Below are positions 54,665-64,000 of a DNA stretch of 64,000 bases, piece by piece. The first letter of the stretch is position 1. Every line of letters begins with the position of its first letter. The position numbers and the translations under genes are program-made. The notes below the pieces were generated by a model. That model ran no database searches. It saw only the letters and a list, made by a program, of their open reading frames with translations, and was not told where the DNA came from. Source of the stretch: Berberis thunbergii. Its lineage: Eukaryota > Streptophyta > Magnoliopsida > Ranunculales > Berberidaceae. The DNA lies in assembly GCA_003290165.1 (NCBI GenBank), contig QNQO01007578.1, forward strand, positions 124,001 to 188,000. The letters run 5' to 3'.

Positions 54665-55589
54665 CACCATTATTATATCAGACATCACAGCACCATTTTC
54701 ATATCTTTGTAATTAGACTTCTACCTAGAATTCTTAATCATCACGTAGTGGGTAGAACAGTGAGAATATGACATAAGCATGGGTTAGCTAATATCAAACA
54801 TTTTCATGTTACAAGTTGTGTCATAATTAGGTTCATTAAGCTTATGCAGATACACAACTAACACACTGAGGACCATGTACTTTAACACCTAGAGTTCTCC
54901 TGAACTCTCGCCACACTTGTGTTGTGACTCCCAACTCTCAAGCCCAAAATCAGTCCGCCAGGAATCTCTATAGGAGAAGGCTCCTAAATGAATGGGAACT
55001 ACAACAGATATGATAACAGAGCAGGTAACCTATCATTATCTACAACATAAGTAATGTTTGGGCCCATCAAGAGAAGGTGTTGAAAACAATCAAAACACTA
55101 ATTGTCCAAAGGTTGAAGCCAATTTCAGAATATACGGATTGGTGTCCTAGTGCTTTTGGGGAAGTCAAGTTACAAATGCATTGCAAACTTAATCCTAATT
55201 GCAGTAATTTGTCTCTGATTGGTGTCCTGATTTCAACACATCCAATAACAAGTTGAAAAGATTGAAAGAAATATATTGTATGTGTTTCAAATCGATCAAT
55301 ATTGCACATAATGGTAATCTAAACACAGAAAGAACAATTGAATTGAATGAAATTGATAGAAAAGAAAACTCAAAATTTTCAGATCTAATCAATAACCCAC
55401 CCATCGTTATAAAATTTCACAATCAAACTTAAACAATCAAACACCCAAATCAAATTGATCAAACAACTACATCATATTCAGGGTAAAAAAGAAATGCATA
55501 AAAAAAATCAAAGCAAGAAGATATTGAAAATGAACTCACTCCTGTAATCGCCACATCGATTGTCCTCTGCCGCAACACCACCCAGCCAA
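54665..55589. other. Non-coding part of the 8.3-kb unit right of Pack-CACTA 2
   Basis: No recognisable exon. Presumably the continuation of the retroelement-like unit and the 3' flank of the O-fucosyltransferase chimera. Confidence 0.4.
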
Positions 55590-55700
55590 TCAACCCTCCA
55601 AGTCAGTAGAACTGTAATCATCGGACGAATCTGAGAAATTCTCAGATGAAGAAGAAGAGTGGCGATGCTTTCTCCTCCGCTTCGAGGACCGAGACCCACT
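55590..55700 (-). pseudogene. Ser/Arg-rich C-terminal tail fused in frame to the O-fucosyltransferase fragment
   Basis: The minus frame continues from the O-fucosyltransferase piece as DSGSRSSKRRRKHRHSSSSS, ENFSDSSDDYSSTDLEG and a stop. This RS/basic then acidic-Ser tail resembles ends of nuclear RNA-processing proteins and does not belong to O-fucosyltransferases. The source gene is not identified. Confidence 0.5.
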
Positions 55701-55702
55701 GT

Positions 55703-56111
55703 CCCTTGTCTGGCTCACTACAGGTGTTATTGAAATGTAATGATGCTCCAAAAAAGTGATGGCAGAACACTTTCAATGTAATCAAAATGACCTTTGCGCT
55801 TGCTACAGTCAACTTGAACTAGTTCTTTCGATGCTATCTCTGCTGGCAGGTCTTTGACAACAGTAATAAAACCTTTCATATGCTAAATGAAGTAGTCAAC
55901 ATCAAAGACATCTGCAAAACCACTGGATTCGTTCCAATAAGCAACAACTTCAAACTTCGACAGAACCAAAGTCGCATTCAGCAAACGAGCAACACCAACA
56001 CCATCACACAAATTACGTCTCATCTGATTGAGGCCACCATAGCAATCCACTCTGATGTATCCATTACTCTGTGAAATGCCCTTCCAACCACCATTTACAA
56101 GGTTTCCACTC
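55703..56111 (-). pseudogene. Plant O-fucosyltransferase (GDP-fucose protein O-fucosyltransferase-like) fragment
   Basis: The minus strand reads EWKPCKWWLEGHFTE, then (shifted) SNGYIRVDCYGGLNQMRRNL, CDGVGVARLLNATLVLPKFE, WNESSGFADVFDVDYFI, a stop, then GFITVVKDLPAEIASKE, VDCSKRKGHFDYIESVLPS and (shifted) LEHHYISITPVVSQTRD. This is the N-terminal substrate-binding half of plant O-fucosyltransferases (NGGLNQ..., ARLLNATLVLP, SGFADVFDV). One stop and two shifts break it. Downstream it joins in frame to an unrelated Ser/Arg tail. It lies within the TG...CA unit but outside the nested CACTA. Confidence 0.88.
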
Positions 56112-57068
56112 TATAATCCTTTTCACACCCCAAATTTCAGATCTTGCATGTGAAGTACTTGGTGGTAATGAAGGTTTGGGAAAATGGACTTGAAGGGGAT
56201 AAGAGAACAACAACTAGGAGAAGAGATAGACGATAATGAGAACAGTGAAAATGGGTTTTACAAAGAAGACCCCCATTGATCTATTTTCCTTCAAGATCCC
56301 AAATTTAAGAGAGTTTGTGATCAATTGAAGAAATGGTGATATGGGTTTTGAATTTGAAGGAGTGAAGGATAAGAGGGTATTTTTCGTTTGCATAGAGATA
56401 TCTAGAGAAACTTTTTTTTTTTGAAGAGAAGATGCGAAGACGAAGAAGAGACAGTCTGAGAAGGAGAAGCCAGTTTGGGGCGGTGGGATCGGCTGCAACG
56501 TGCGGTCACAGACCGTGCTCTCCGCCAAAGAGAAGAATTCGTGAAGAAGGGGAAAAAGGAGAAGGAAGGAGAAAAGAAAAAAAAAGAAGCAATAGGGTTA
56601 TTCTCTTTATAAGGTGGGTGGCTATTCACTCCCACCGCACTTTCGAATGCACCCACCCTCTTTCACAAAATAAAAACCTAATCATTAGTTAAATAAAAGC
56701 CCAAAACCAAGCCCAAATACAATTGAGTAACAATCCATCAACATTAGGGTTTACAATTTTTTGGCTAAATACACACACACACACTTTAACCTATTTAGCC
56801 ATGACAAACAAAAATCTTTTTCCAAATAATTGAGATTTCAATATATGCCATAATTAATAAATAAAAAATTTTATATTTATTTAATTAGGCGGGTATTACA
56901 ATAAATACAACTCAAAAGAATCTCGTCCCGAGATTCGGTAGAGGAAAGAAAATTAAGCGAATTTAAAAAAATACAACTTGTCAAACGAAAGAAGAGTTTA
57001 AAATAAATTTTCGATTGAATTTTAGTTGCATAAATTTTTATTGCCATTGGAAAAGTAGGGGTGTTACA
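56112..57068. other. Right part of the 8.3-kb unit
   Basis: It contains a short (AC)n run near 56772 and the unit's terminal segment (TCGTCCCGAGATTCGG to GGGGTGTTACA). Short overlapping frames near 56400-56690 are not credible. Confidence 0.4.
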
Positions 57069-57073
57069 AATTG

Positions 57074-57240
57074 TATACTCGCGCGCTAAGTTTATGTGAG
57101 GAAACACTCACCACGTAAGCGGACTATTCGTGATGAGTAAGGAATTCGTCACATAATACATTCCTTGACGCCTCTTATGTGAAAAATGTTGTGACAACTG
57201 AAATTCACCACCGTTGCTGAATGGTGACGAATTAACATGT
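57074..57240. other. Continuation of the GTGACAA/CTCACA motif region
   Basis: TGTGAGGAAACACTCACCAC, CGTCACATAAT and GTGACGAATT motifs continue those left of 48746 once the 8.3-kb unit and one AATTG are removed. The superfamily is not identified. Confidence 0.4.
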
Positions 57241-57310
57241 TTCAATAATGAACAATGGGATGGGATAGGATGAGGTCCATCCCATCCCGTGCCCACCCAT
57301 AACAAGAGTA
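57241..57310. mobile_element. hAT-like element end fragment
   Basis: GGGATGGGATAGGATGAGGT and CCATCCCATCCCGTGCCCAC resemble the end of 60456-61372 (TAGGGGTGGGAATGAGATGG). No partner end. Confidence 0.4.
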
Positions 57311-58159
57311 ACGCCAAGGCCTAGAGTGGCATACCTAAGTATTTTGAGGAGTACCACTGACAACCCTAAGTATTGGAAGTATTCATGGCTTGCACTAAAA
57401 TACACCAAATAAATTATTAGCAAAAAAAAAAAAAAAACAGTGAACTATGTAAAAATCATCAATGATTAGCTACACTTATAATTCTTTTATTATCTTGTCC
57501 ATTGAAGCATGCATGCTCTTTCATAAACAATCTACCATAGGATTAAACCTTTCCAAATGAAGAAACCCAGATTTTAAAGTCCCAAGAGATGGAAAGCATT
57601 TCAAACCCTGCAATCAAAATCATAATCCTGTACATTCAAGTAAAAGTGGATTTCCGAAGAAAGTTAGATTTTTTATTTTATTATTGATCAATATCCTCTT
57701 GATGAGATGTGTATCTAATCTATATTATAATTCAAAGTGGTATTTTATTATTTATTGCTTATGAGGACAAATTAAGGATTTGAGATCAAAGATGGCTAAG
57801 ATTGAAAGTTGAAAAATGTGTTGAGGGTTGAGATTCATTTTCTATGATGACATGTTTGTAAATATTGAACATGTAGAAGGGCAAAGAAAATGAATTTAAA
57901 AAAAATTGGTATAATGTACATGTGGCGGAGAAAGAAAATATTGTGTTTTTCTTTCTTCAAAATGAAAATTATCATAACTATTTGTATTGTTGTCGAATTT
58001 TGGTAAACTTGGTATCGTTGAAATGCAATTTTGAAAATTTTTCCATCAAAATCAATGATCAGTACAAACACTTAAAATTTCAAAATATATATTTTATATT
58101 AAAACACTTTAATGGTATCCAATTACGTATTTTAATGTATTGTGTTGGTTTTTAAAATC
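57311..58159. other. AT-rich stretch, nothing recognised
   Basis: No gene, element end or repeat is supported. Confidence 0.45.
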
Positions 58160-59569
58160 TATTAAAATTCAGAGGTATTCAACTAAGGATTTAAAATTAT
58201 ACATGTAAATCTAGGGGTATTTAAATACCTATTTTAAAGGATTGTTTTAAAATCCATCAAAATTAGGGGGTATTCAATTCACGCTTTTCAAAAATCTACC
58301 AAAATCAGGGGGATATTCAAAAAGTAGTGGATTTTAATGAATTTGTTAAAGTTGTGGATTTTAAAGGATTTGTGAGTAAAAAGTATATATAACAAGAGTA
58401 ATTTCAAATCCAACATCCCCCCCTCATATTTCAACGGATTTGTATTGGCTATTGTTAAATAACACCACCATTTTCGCTAAAGGACGCCACCATCCCATTT
58501 TTTTGAGATTTGTTGAAAGACACCACCACCTTCCGTTCTCTTCTCTCTTCACAAGAGTAGCACCACCTCGCCCCACAACTTTCGTTCACACCACCATGCC
58601 CTACCACCGCTGGCTGCACCACCACCCGCACTTCCTCTTCTCTTTTGTTCTTATTCTTCTTTTTCGTTATTATTATTATTCTTCTTCTCATTCTCTTTCT
58701 CTTATTTTTTCTTTTTCTTGTCCTCTCTTCATCTTTTTTTGTTTTTTTTCCTTCTGATTACTTCTTATACTTTTCTTTTAGTTTTTTTTTTTTCTATTTT
58801 TTCTCCTCTCTTCTTATTTTCCCATTTTTTTTTCTTATTCGCTCTTGCGGAGGTTCCTACGAGTGGAGGTTCCCCACTTGCCAAAAGCTTCGCGAGGGGA
58901 AAAAAAAGGAAGAAGAAAAAAAAAAATAAGAGAAAAAGAAAAAAAAACAAAGAGAGAAAAAAGTGGAGGAGGAAGAGAAGAAGAAGAAAAAAGAAAAGAA
59001 CAGAGAAGAAGAAAATGTGAGGGGGAGGAGGTTGAGAATGAGAAGATGAAAATGGGTAGAGGTGAGATGAGAAGTGGGGGTGGTGATTGATGGAGAAGAA
59101 GAAAAAAGGGGGGGGGGGGGGGGATGAGGAGGATGAGACTGATTGAAAAAAAAGAATAAGAAGAAGAAGGGACGAGAGGTGGCGGGAATAACAATTTGAA
59201 GTAAAATAGTTATTTGTATTACTTTTGGACCATCTTTAATGTATTTGATTTTTTTTAATTTGAAATAAAATTCTCGTAACATATAAACAATTGTTTAATT
59301 GATGTTTTGAGATATGTTTTATGCTTTGTATTGACATGAATAACAATGTAGGTGATTTGTTTTTATTGTTTCCTATGATTAATAACACATTTATAAAAAT
59401 CCATTGAATTTATAAGAATCCATAACAAACTTTTATAAAACTCATCAAAATCCAATCATTTAAAACTCATCAAAATTCAGTGAATTTTGTAAAATCATTT
59501 GAAACCTTTGAAAATCCACGAGATTTAAATTTCTCTAGAGTTCATTCAAATCCCGAATTGAATACCCCC
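58160..59569. mobile_element. TIR element, third member of the GGGGGTATTCAATT family
   Basis: The right end CCCGAATTGAATACCCCC (59569) is inverted relative to GGGGGTATTCAATTC at 58266. The left arm carries additional copies (AGAGGTATTCAACTAAGG near 58170, AGGGGGATATTCAA near 58307). The flanking duplication is not clear, so the left boundary is approximate. Internally it holds a long pyrimidine/purine block, and short ORFs derive from low-complexity sequence only. Confidence 0.6.
58640..59190. repeat. Polypyrimidine block followed by polypurine block
   Basis: 58625-58850 is almost only C/T on the plus strand and 58900-59190 almost only A/G, separated by a mixed 50-bp segment with CTTGCGGAGGTTCCTACGAG and GCTTCGCGAGG. 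Complementary mirror tracts of this length can form hairpin or triplex DNA. G16 at 59108-59123 lies in the purine half. The many overlapping Ser/Phe- or Lys/Glu-rich frames are composition artefacts. Confidence 0.85.
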
Positions 59570-60455
59570 AACCTAAGTATAATAATTTTAAAGAACCAGA
59601 TAAATATTTTAATGAACATTCAAACAAAGACCCCGAACACTCAATCGATTATAATTTTAACGAGTCTGACTAAAAAAATTAGAATTTTTATCGTAAAATA
59701 TGCATGCATCTAAAAAAATATTAATTTATATCATAAAATATAAATTATTTTATGAAACTGATTAAGGACAATGGTAGGAATGGTGGTGAAGGTGTCCAAT
59801 GCATAATATTTAAAAAAATAAAAAATATATTTAAAGCGCCAACGACACGGATGATATGCTAATGGTTATACATTCCTATAGCTTACATGTCTTCTAGAGA
59901 AGCCTTGTAATCCCAACTTCCATATTTAATTATTTACCTTATTCAAGTTCTTTCAAAAGAAAATTAAACTAATATACAAAATGCTTGGTACCCCAAAAGT
60001 TTTGGTTATCCTTCTAAAACAGGAAAGGCTACATTTTTGGAGTAATACAAGTATACAACCGGAATCATTGTACAATAAAATGGGGCCATGTAACCAAAAC
60101 CCATCACTCTGGTCCATGTGGCCTCATCAATTGGATCACAAAGTAATGAAGAAGGTTCAATGTCTAATAAATATAGGGTTGTTTTGAGTTTGACAGTTAT
60201 GAAGTTTGGCTCTTATTTTAAACATTGTTTGAGTTTAACCTTTGCTTTTCATAGAACCGTCAAGTAACCCACATGGTTGACTAGCCAAAAATATTTTTTT
60301 TTGACTTTTTTTGCCCTTACCTTGCTGTGGAGTGTGATTCATAAATCCCAAAATCAAATTTCTCTTCTTCCTCACAAACCATCGCACACTCTCTACTCTC
60401 CTATCACCATGAGAAAATTCGTCATTCAATAATACTTGCTTTCTTCAATTTATAT
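59570..60455. other. AT-rich stretch, nothing recognised
   Basis: No coding or element structure is supported. Confidence 0.45.
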
Positions 60456-61372
60456 TAGGGGTGGGAATGAGATGGGATGGGACGAGATATACCTATTCGT
60501 ATCTCATTCTATTCATACGGAATCGGAACGGAATGGAAAAAACTTCATCCTGACCTCGTTCCATTCCAAATGGGTTCGGAACGGGATCAACGTGCTGTTT
60601 GTGACTGCTGTGAAAGTTATCATCATATAAGAGTGTGAAAACTAACTTTCTTATAATTAGATGTAGATGTGACATGCAAATATAAGAGTAGCCACTAAAT
60701 TCCCTAACAATGAAGTCGAGTGGGCTAACTTTTAGAAAATGACATAATAAATGGGACCGACTAAGAGTATTGTGTCGCTGTGATGACCTCCCAACTGATT
60801 TTACAATTTCATTAATGTGGGAAACAAAATCATGGTTCCTTGACAAAATGATATTTCATCTTTTGTTCAGGAAAAAATATAGACTTATTGGTGATGCTCT
60901 AACATATGCATAATGGTTTACCATCAATACATATATTGCAATTAAAAAAAATTATTTTTACAGCCCGGGGCAACTCAAATTCTTGGCTCCACCCCTGAAT
61001 ATTCCTTTCTGAATATGTATTACTCAGTTAATTGTTATTTTTCATCTTCACCCGTGTATTATCAATATTTGGAAGTTAAATAATTGGAACAAGTTTTATT
61101 GGGAATCCAAACAATAGTCTGCTATCTTTCTCTTGCTTAATGAATATTTATTTCTTGAAGTAGTATTTCAGTTACCACTGCAAACACCATGAGTTTCTAT
61201 CAGTCATCTGTAAGTTTATATGAATAAAAATAAATAAATAAATAAATATAATAATAATAAATTAAAAAATTAGCTCCGGACGAGATGAGATCGGAATGAA
61301 ATTATTCAATCCCATTAAGACCCAAAAAAATCGGGACAACATCGAGATCGCGAGATGAGATACCCACCCCTA
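60456..61372. mobile_element. hAT-like non-autonomous element, 917 bp
   Basis: The ends are TAGGGGTGGGAATGAGATGG and the inverse GAGATGAGATACCCACCCCTA. The flanks ATTTATAT and ATGTATAT form an 8-bp duplication with one mismatch. The interior has (AAT)n/(AAAT)n repeats near 61224-61265 and a GGCTCCACCCCTG phrase shared with 3996. No transposase. Confidence 0.85.
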
Positions 61373-62109
61373 ATGTATATGATGATTTCAATCTAATGTG
61401 TATCTCCAATGATGTGTATCTCTAGGGCATCTATTGATGACTTGTTAGACAACACTGGACAAACCAGCATCTAATGGAATCCATCTCCTCAACTCTCTTC
61501 CCACCTCATCTTTGTGCATCACAACCCATCCATTTTCTATCCATAGCAAGAATGGCAGTTAGTTCAGGTTCAGCTTTTACACGTGATAGATGGACAGCGC
61601 CAAATTTCTTGAGCTTCTGAGAACCCCCAGCCTCAACATACAACTACCCTCCATTGTATGCATGAGACAAATATGCACTAGATTAAGCAAAACCCTTAAT
61701 TAGTACTTTTAGTGGGACATCTCTTAACTTAGTGGTTCATCCATTAACGGAATCTACAACCCCACCACCACACAACATCATTGCCTCCCTCCCTGTTTTA
61801 TTGTTGCCCACCACCCATACGTCAGCACCAACCACTTAACTGTCATCACAACTGCCAATTTTCACCGCCGTTGATCTCCACCACGAGGAACGCACAAATA
61901 CTTGCTTCAATTTGTAATAGAGAAAGGGGGAGAGAGAGACATTTTTTTGGGTTAATTCCACCTCTTTATCCACTACCACAATCCAACATGTTAACCCATC
62001 AACACATCCTGCCACCTTAGCCCACTGTGAACTCCCACAATCTTTCTGCTTCCATTGCTAACGACCACAATCTCGACGACTAATTTAACTGAAGAGGCGA
62101 CATAGCATT
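61373..62109. other. Stretch between two hAT elements, nothing recognised
   Basis: Short Pro/His-rich frames (61781-62020) have no family. No repeat is noted. Confidence 0.4.
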
Positions 62110-62394
62110 TAGGGATGGCAACGGGGCGGATTGGGGCGGATTTGAGCAAATCCATCCCCGATACGTCAGGAATAACGGATCCCCAAATCCGCCCTGCCAA
62201 TCCATTTACAATTTTATTTAAAAATCGTAACTGCCCCGTGCAGATTAGCGGATATCCACCCCTCCCCGCCAATCCATTTACGATTTGCGATTTTGATACT
62301 GGATTGCCAACTCTTCCTAATTTGCTAACCCTTGTTATCCAACAAACCATACAAAAATTACAAAGAATCTAAAGAATCCGTACAAAAATTACAA

Positions 62395-62535
62395 CAAACC
62401 ATACAAAAAATTACAAAAAAAAAAAAAAAAAAAATTCACTCTCAGATCTGATTACAGAAAAAATTACAAAAATTCGCTCTCAGAATCTGATTACAAAAAT
62501 TCGCTCTCAGATCTGATTACAAAAAAAAAAAAAAC
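62395..62535. repeat. Short tandem repeats (ATTACAAAAATTCGCTCTCAGA)
   Basis: Three copies of ATTCGCTCTCAGA(A)TCTGATT, or close variants, separated by ACAAAAA runs. Confidence 0.75.
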
Positions 62536-62599
62536 TCTGATGAATCTGAGATCTCAGATCTAGGTAGAGGCAGGGAAGGGAGGCGGGCGGGATGGGTGT

Positions 62600-62930
62600 G
62601 AGAGAGAAGGGACAACCCTTTCACCTCCGCCATCGCTGAGAGAGAAGACGGGACAACTGGACGTCAGCCTCTGCTTCGCCTTCACTGAGAGAGAAGTCGC
62701 CTTCGCTGATAGAGATGGGAGGGTTGGCTCGACCTCCGCCTTCACTGAGAGAGAAGAAAAGAAGGGAGGGTTGGCTCGGCCTCGACCTCCGCCTTCACTG
62801 AGAGAGAAGAAAAGAAGGGAGGGTCGGCTCGGCCTCGACCTTCACTGCCTCCGCCTTCGCTGAGAGAGAAGAAGGGAGGGTCGGCGGCCTCCGCCTTCAC
62901 TGTGAGAAGAGAAGAAGCGAGGGTGGACCT
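62600..62930. repeat. Minisatellite of CCTCCGCCTTCACTGAGAGAGAAG units
   Basis: About seven imperfect units (35-60 bp) with CTCCGCCTTC(A/G)CTGAGAGAGAAG followed by (AAAAGAA)GGGAGGGT.GGCTCGGCCTCGAC. They lie inside the hAT-like element. Open frames across it are repeat artefacts. Confidence 0.85.
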
Positions 62931-63208
62931 CCTCGACTTTTCCTTCGCTGTGAGGTGAGGATAATGAATTAAGTGTGAATGAGAGGCCGAGAGGGTGTGA
63001 GAGAAATAAAATTAGGGTTTAATTCTTTATATAGGGGGAGGGGTATTTTGGGGCGGATATGGTCAAATCTATATCCGCCCCGATTAATAAACGGATATAG
63101 ATTGTAATTCCGTATCCGCCCCAAAATTCAGGGACCTTTTACCAAATCCACCCCAAACGGGGCGAATGGGGCGGATATCTAAAAAAATACGCCCCACTGC
63201 CATCCCTA

Positions 63209-64000
63209 AGAGCATTGAAGGGAGAGAATGGTTGAGATACGCATTATCTTGATCATTATTTTAATCCTCGTCCCAATTCATTATTTAAAAAGTGCACCAG
63301 TCAATAACGTGGATTTAACGGTTCCGTCGTAAAAGAATGGTTAGACTCAAATAGTTTTCCAAATGATGGCCAAACCCTAATAAGTATAAATTAATGAGTG
63401 TCAAACTAAAACAACACTAAAATATATATCTCTCTCACTTTTTATGGTCATAGTCATTAATTTTTATTTTCCTTCTTGATAAACTCTTAAAAAAGCTTTC
63501 TAGGACGCCTTTAGGAATGAATCCCTCCTCGTAAATAAAACACAAGTATTTATTTGTTTGCGGTCCTTATTCAATCCTTTCGATAGTTATAATCTTTAGG
63601 GCAACACAGCCATACATTACATTTTATTAGGGTGTTGTCGCCCTCTACATGTGTGAATATTCAGTAAATTTTTTTGTCTTATTACAACCTTTATTATAAA
63701 TAAAAAAATATTATTGAAATTCTAAACAAAATAATTATTTATAAATTTAAGGGCCTATATGTAGTTTACCAAAAAAAATATGGGCTTTGAATAAATTATA
63801 TTAGGGGCTTATGTATAATTACCTACCTTTGGTTTTTTTTTTGTAAATATAATATAATTGGGAGGGCATTTTGGGCAACCCAAATCAGGTTGAAGACACA
63901 CTATTCGCTGTTCATTATTAATGTTTGAGAGAAGTTGGTTTTGATTGTAAAAATATGAAATGTTGAGGGCAAAATGAAAACCAAAAAGTTAGATGTAAGA
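63209..64000. other. Right edge of the window, AT-rich
   Basis: No gene is recognised. The ATAAATTATATTAGGGGCTTA.GTATAATT phrase near 63790 resembles sequence at 16910-17035, suggesting another dispersed repeat. Confidence 0.45.

Larger units (their letters stand above)
48747..57068 (+). mobile_element. 8.3-kb TG...CA retroelement-like unit (possible giant solo LTR) with nested Pack-CACTA
   Basis: It begins TGTCACGCCTCGATTTTCG and ends GTAGGGGTGTTACA, flanked on both sides by AATTG (48742-48746 and 57069-57073). TG...CA ends with a 5-bp duplication are the hallmark of LTR retroelements. I see no second LTR copy, PBS or polyprotein. Without the nested CACTA it is about 4.1 kb and could be one long solo LTR. 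It carries a minus-strand O-fucosyltransferase chimera. Its first 265 bp are related to the arms of the palindrome at 45659-46198. Confidence 0.6.
62110..63208. mobile_element. hAT-like non-autonomous element with minisatellite, 1.1 kb
   Basis: The ends are TAGGGATGGCAACGGGGCGG and the inverse GCCCCACTGCCATCCCTA. The flanks ATAGCATT and AGAGCATT form an 8-bp duplication with one mismatch. It shares both ends with 46663-47589 and the right end with 17840-17952. The interior contains A-rich AAATTACAAAAATTCGCTCT repeats and a minisatellite. Confidence 0.87.

Noticed and set aside
58440..59282. Many overlapping ORFs of 60-141 aa on both strands
   Set aside because: They are products of the polypyrimidine/polypurine composition (Phe/Ser or Lys/Glu/Arg runs) with no domain signal.
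62560..62745. Minus-strand 61-aa frame with repeated LSVKA/SLSAKA pieces
   Set aside because: It is a translation of the minisatellite inside a hAT-like element, not a gene.

Overview
The window is nuclear DNA of a flowering plant, most likely a eudicot. It is AT-rich. The gene pieces in it carry plant introns and belong to plant families: FAR1/FHY3, NADP-malic enzyme, V-ATPase subunit a, ABCG/PDR transporter, nucleobase-ascorbate transporter, RPN11, NOT10, Mut7-C, SEUSS-like, CURT1 and plant O-fucosyltransferase. I see no intact host gene. Nearly all the structure is transposable elements, many nested, and an unusual share of them carry pieces of host genes. Identifications come from reading by eye; no database search was run.

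Layout. 1-5.6 kb: small non-autonomous elements (a hAT-like element at 999-2037, a TIR element with internal tandem repeats at 2291-3779, a 311-bp CACTA MITE at 4982-5292) and a strong hairpin at 5515-5586. 5.63-12.75 kb: a complete Mutator-like element bounded by perfect 9-bp target duplications. It has about 330-bp TIRs and two convergent genes: a decayed FAR1-type transposase (minus) and a small protein with an RNase H1 N-terminal/viroplasmin-like fold (plus). 12.8-16.7 kb: a TIR element carrying the 3' two thirds of the proteasome deubiquitinase gene RPN11. A similar TIR family recurs at 41.7-43.5 and 58.2-59.6 kb.

18.4-39.06 kb: an old Pack-CACTA-like element. On its minus strand it strings together exons of a nucleobase transporter, an ABCG transporter, V-ATPase subunit a and malic enzyme. 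A 15.4-kb LTR retrotransposon (21016-36459, TSD GGACC) splits it. That retrotransposon has gag and protease but no visible reverse transcriptase; it carries six tandem units of about 127 bp and a decayed antisense ORF. A LINE (21300-27482) sits in its left LTR and a hAT element (29151-30450) in its gag.

39-48 kb: low-feature DNA, a decayed isoprenylcysteine methyltransferase-like pseudogene, a 540-bp near-perfect palindrome and a hAT element. 48.75-57.07 kb: an 8.3-kb TG...CA unit flanked by AATTG. It contains a second Pack-CACTA (50477-54664, TSD CAC) with NOT10, Mut7-C, SEUSS-like and CURT1 exons, and also an in-frame O-fucosyltransferase/Ser-Arg-rich chimera. 57-64 kb: more hAT elements, a polypyrimidine/polypurine block and a minisatellite.

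Taken together, the locus is a nested archive of transposons with several independent cases of multi-gene exon capture. Nesting gives relative ages: Pack-CACTA 1 is older than the LTR element, which is older than its LINE and hAT inserts; the 8.3-kb unit is older than Pack-CACTA 2.
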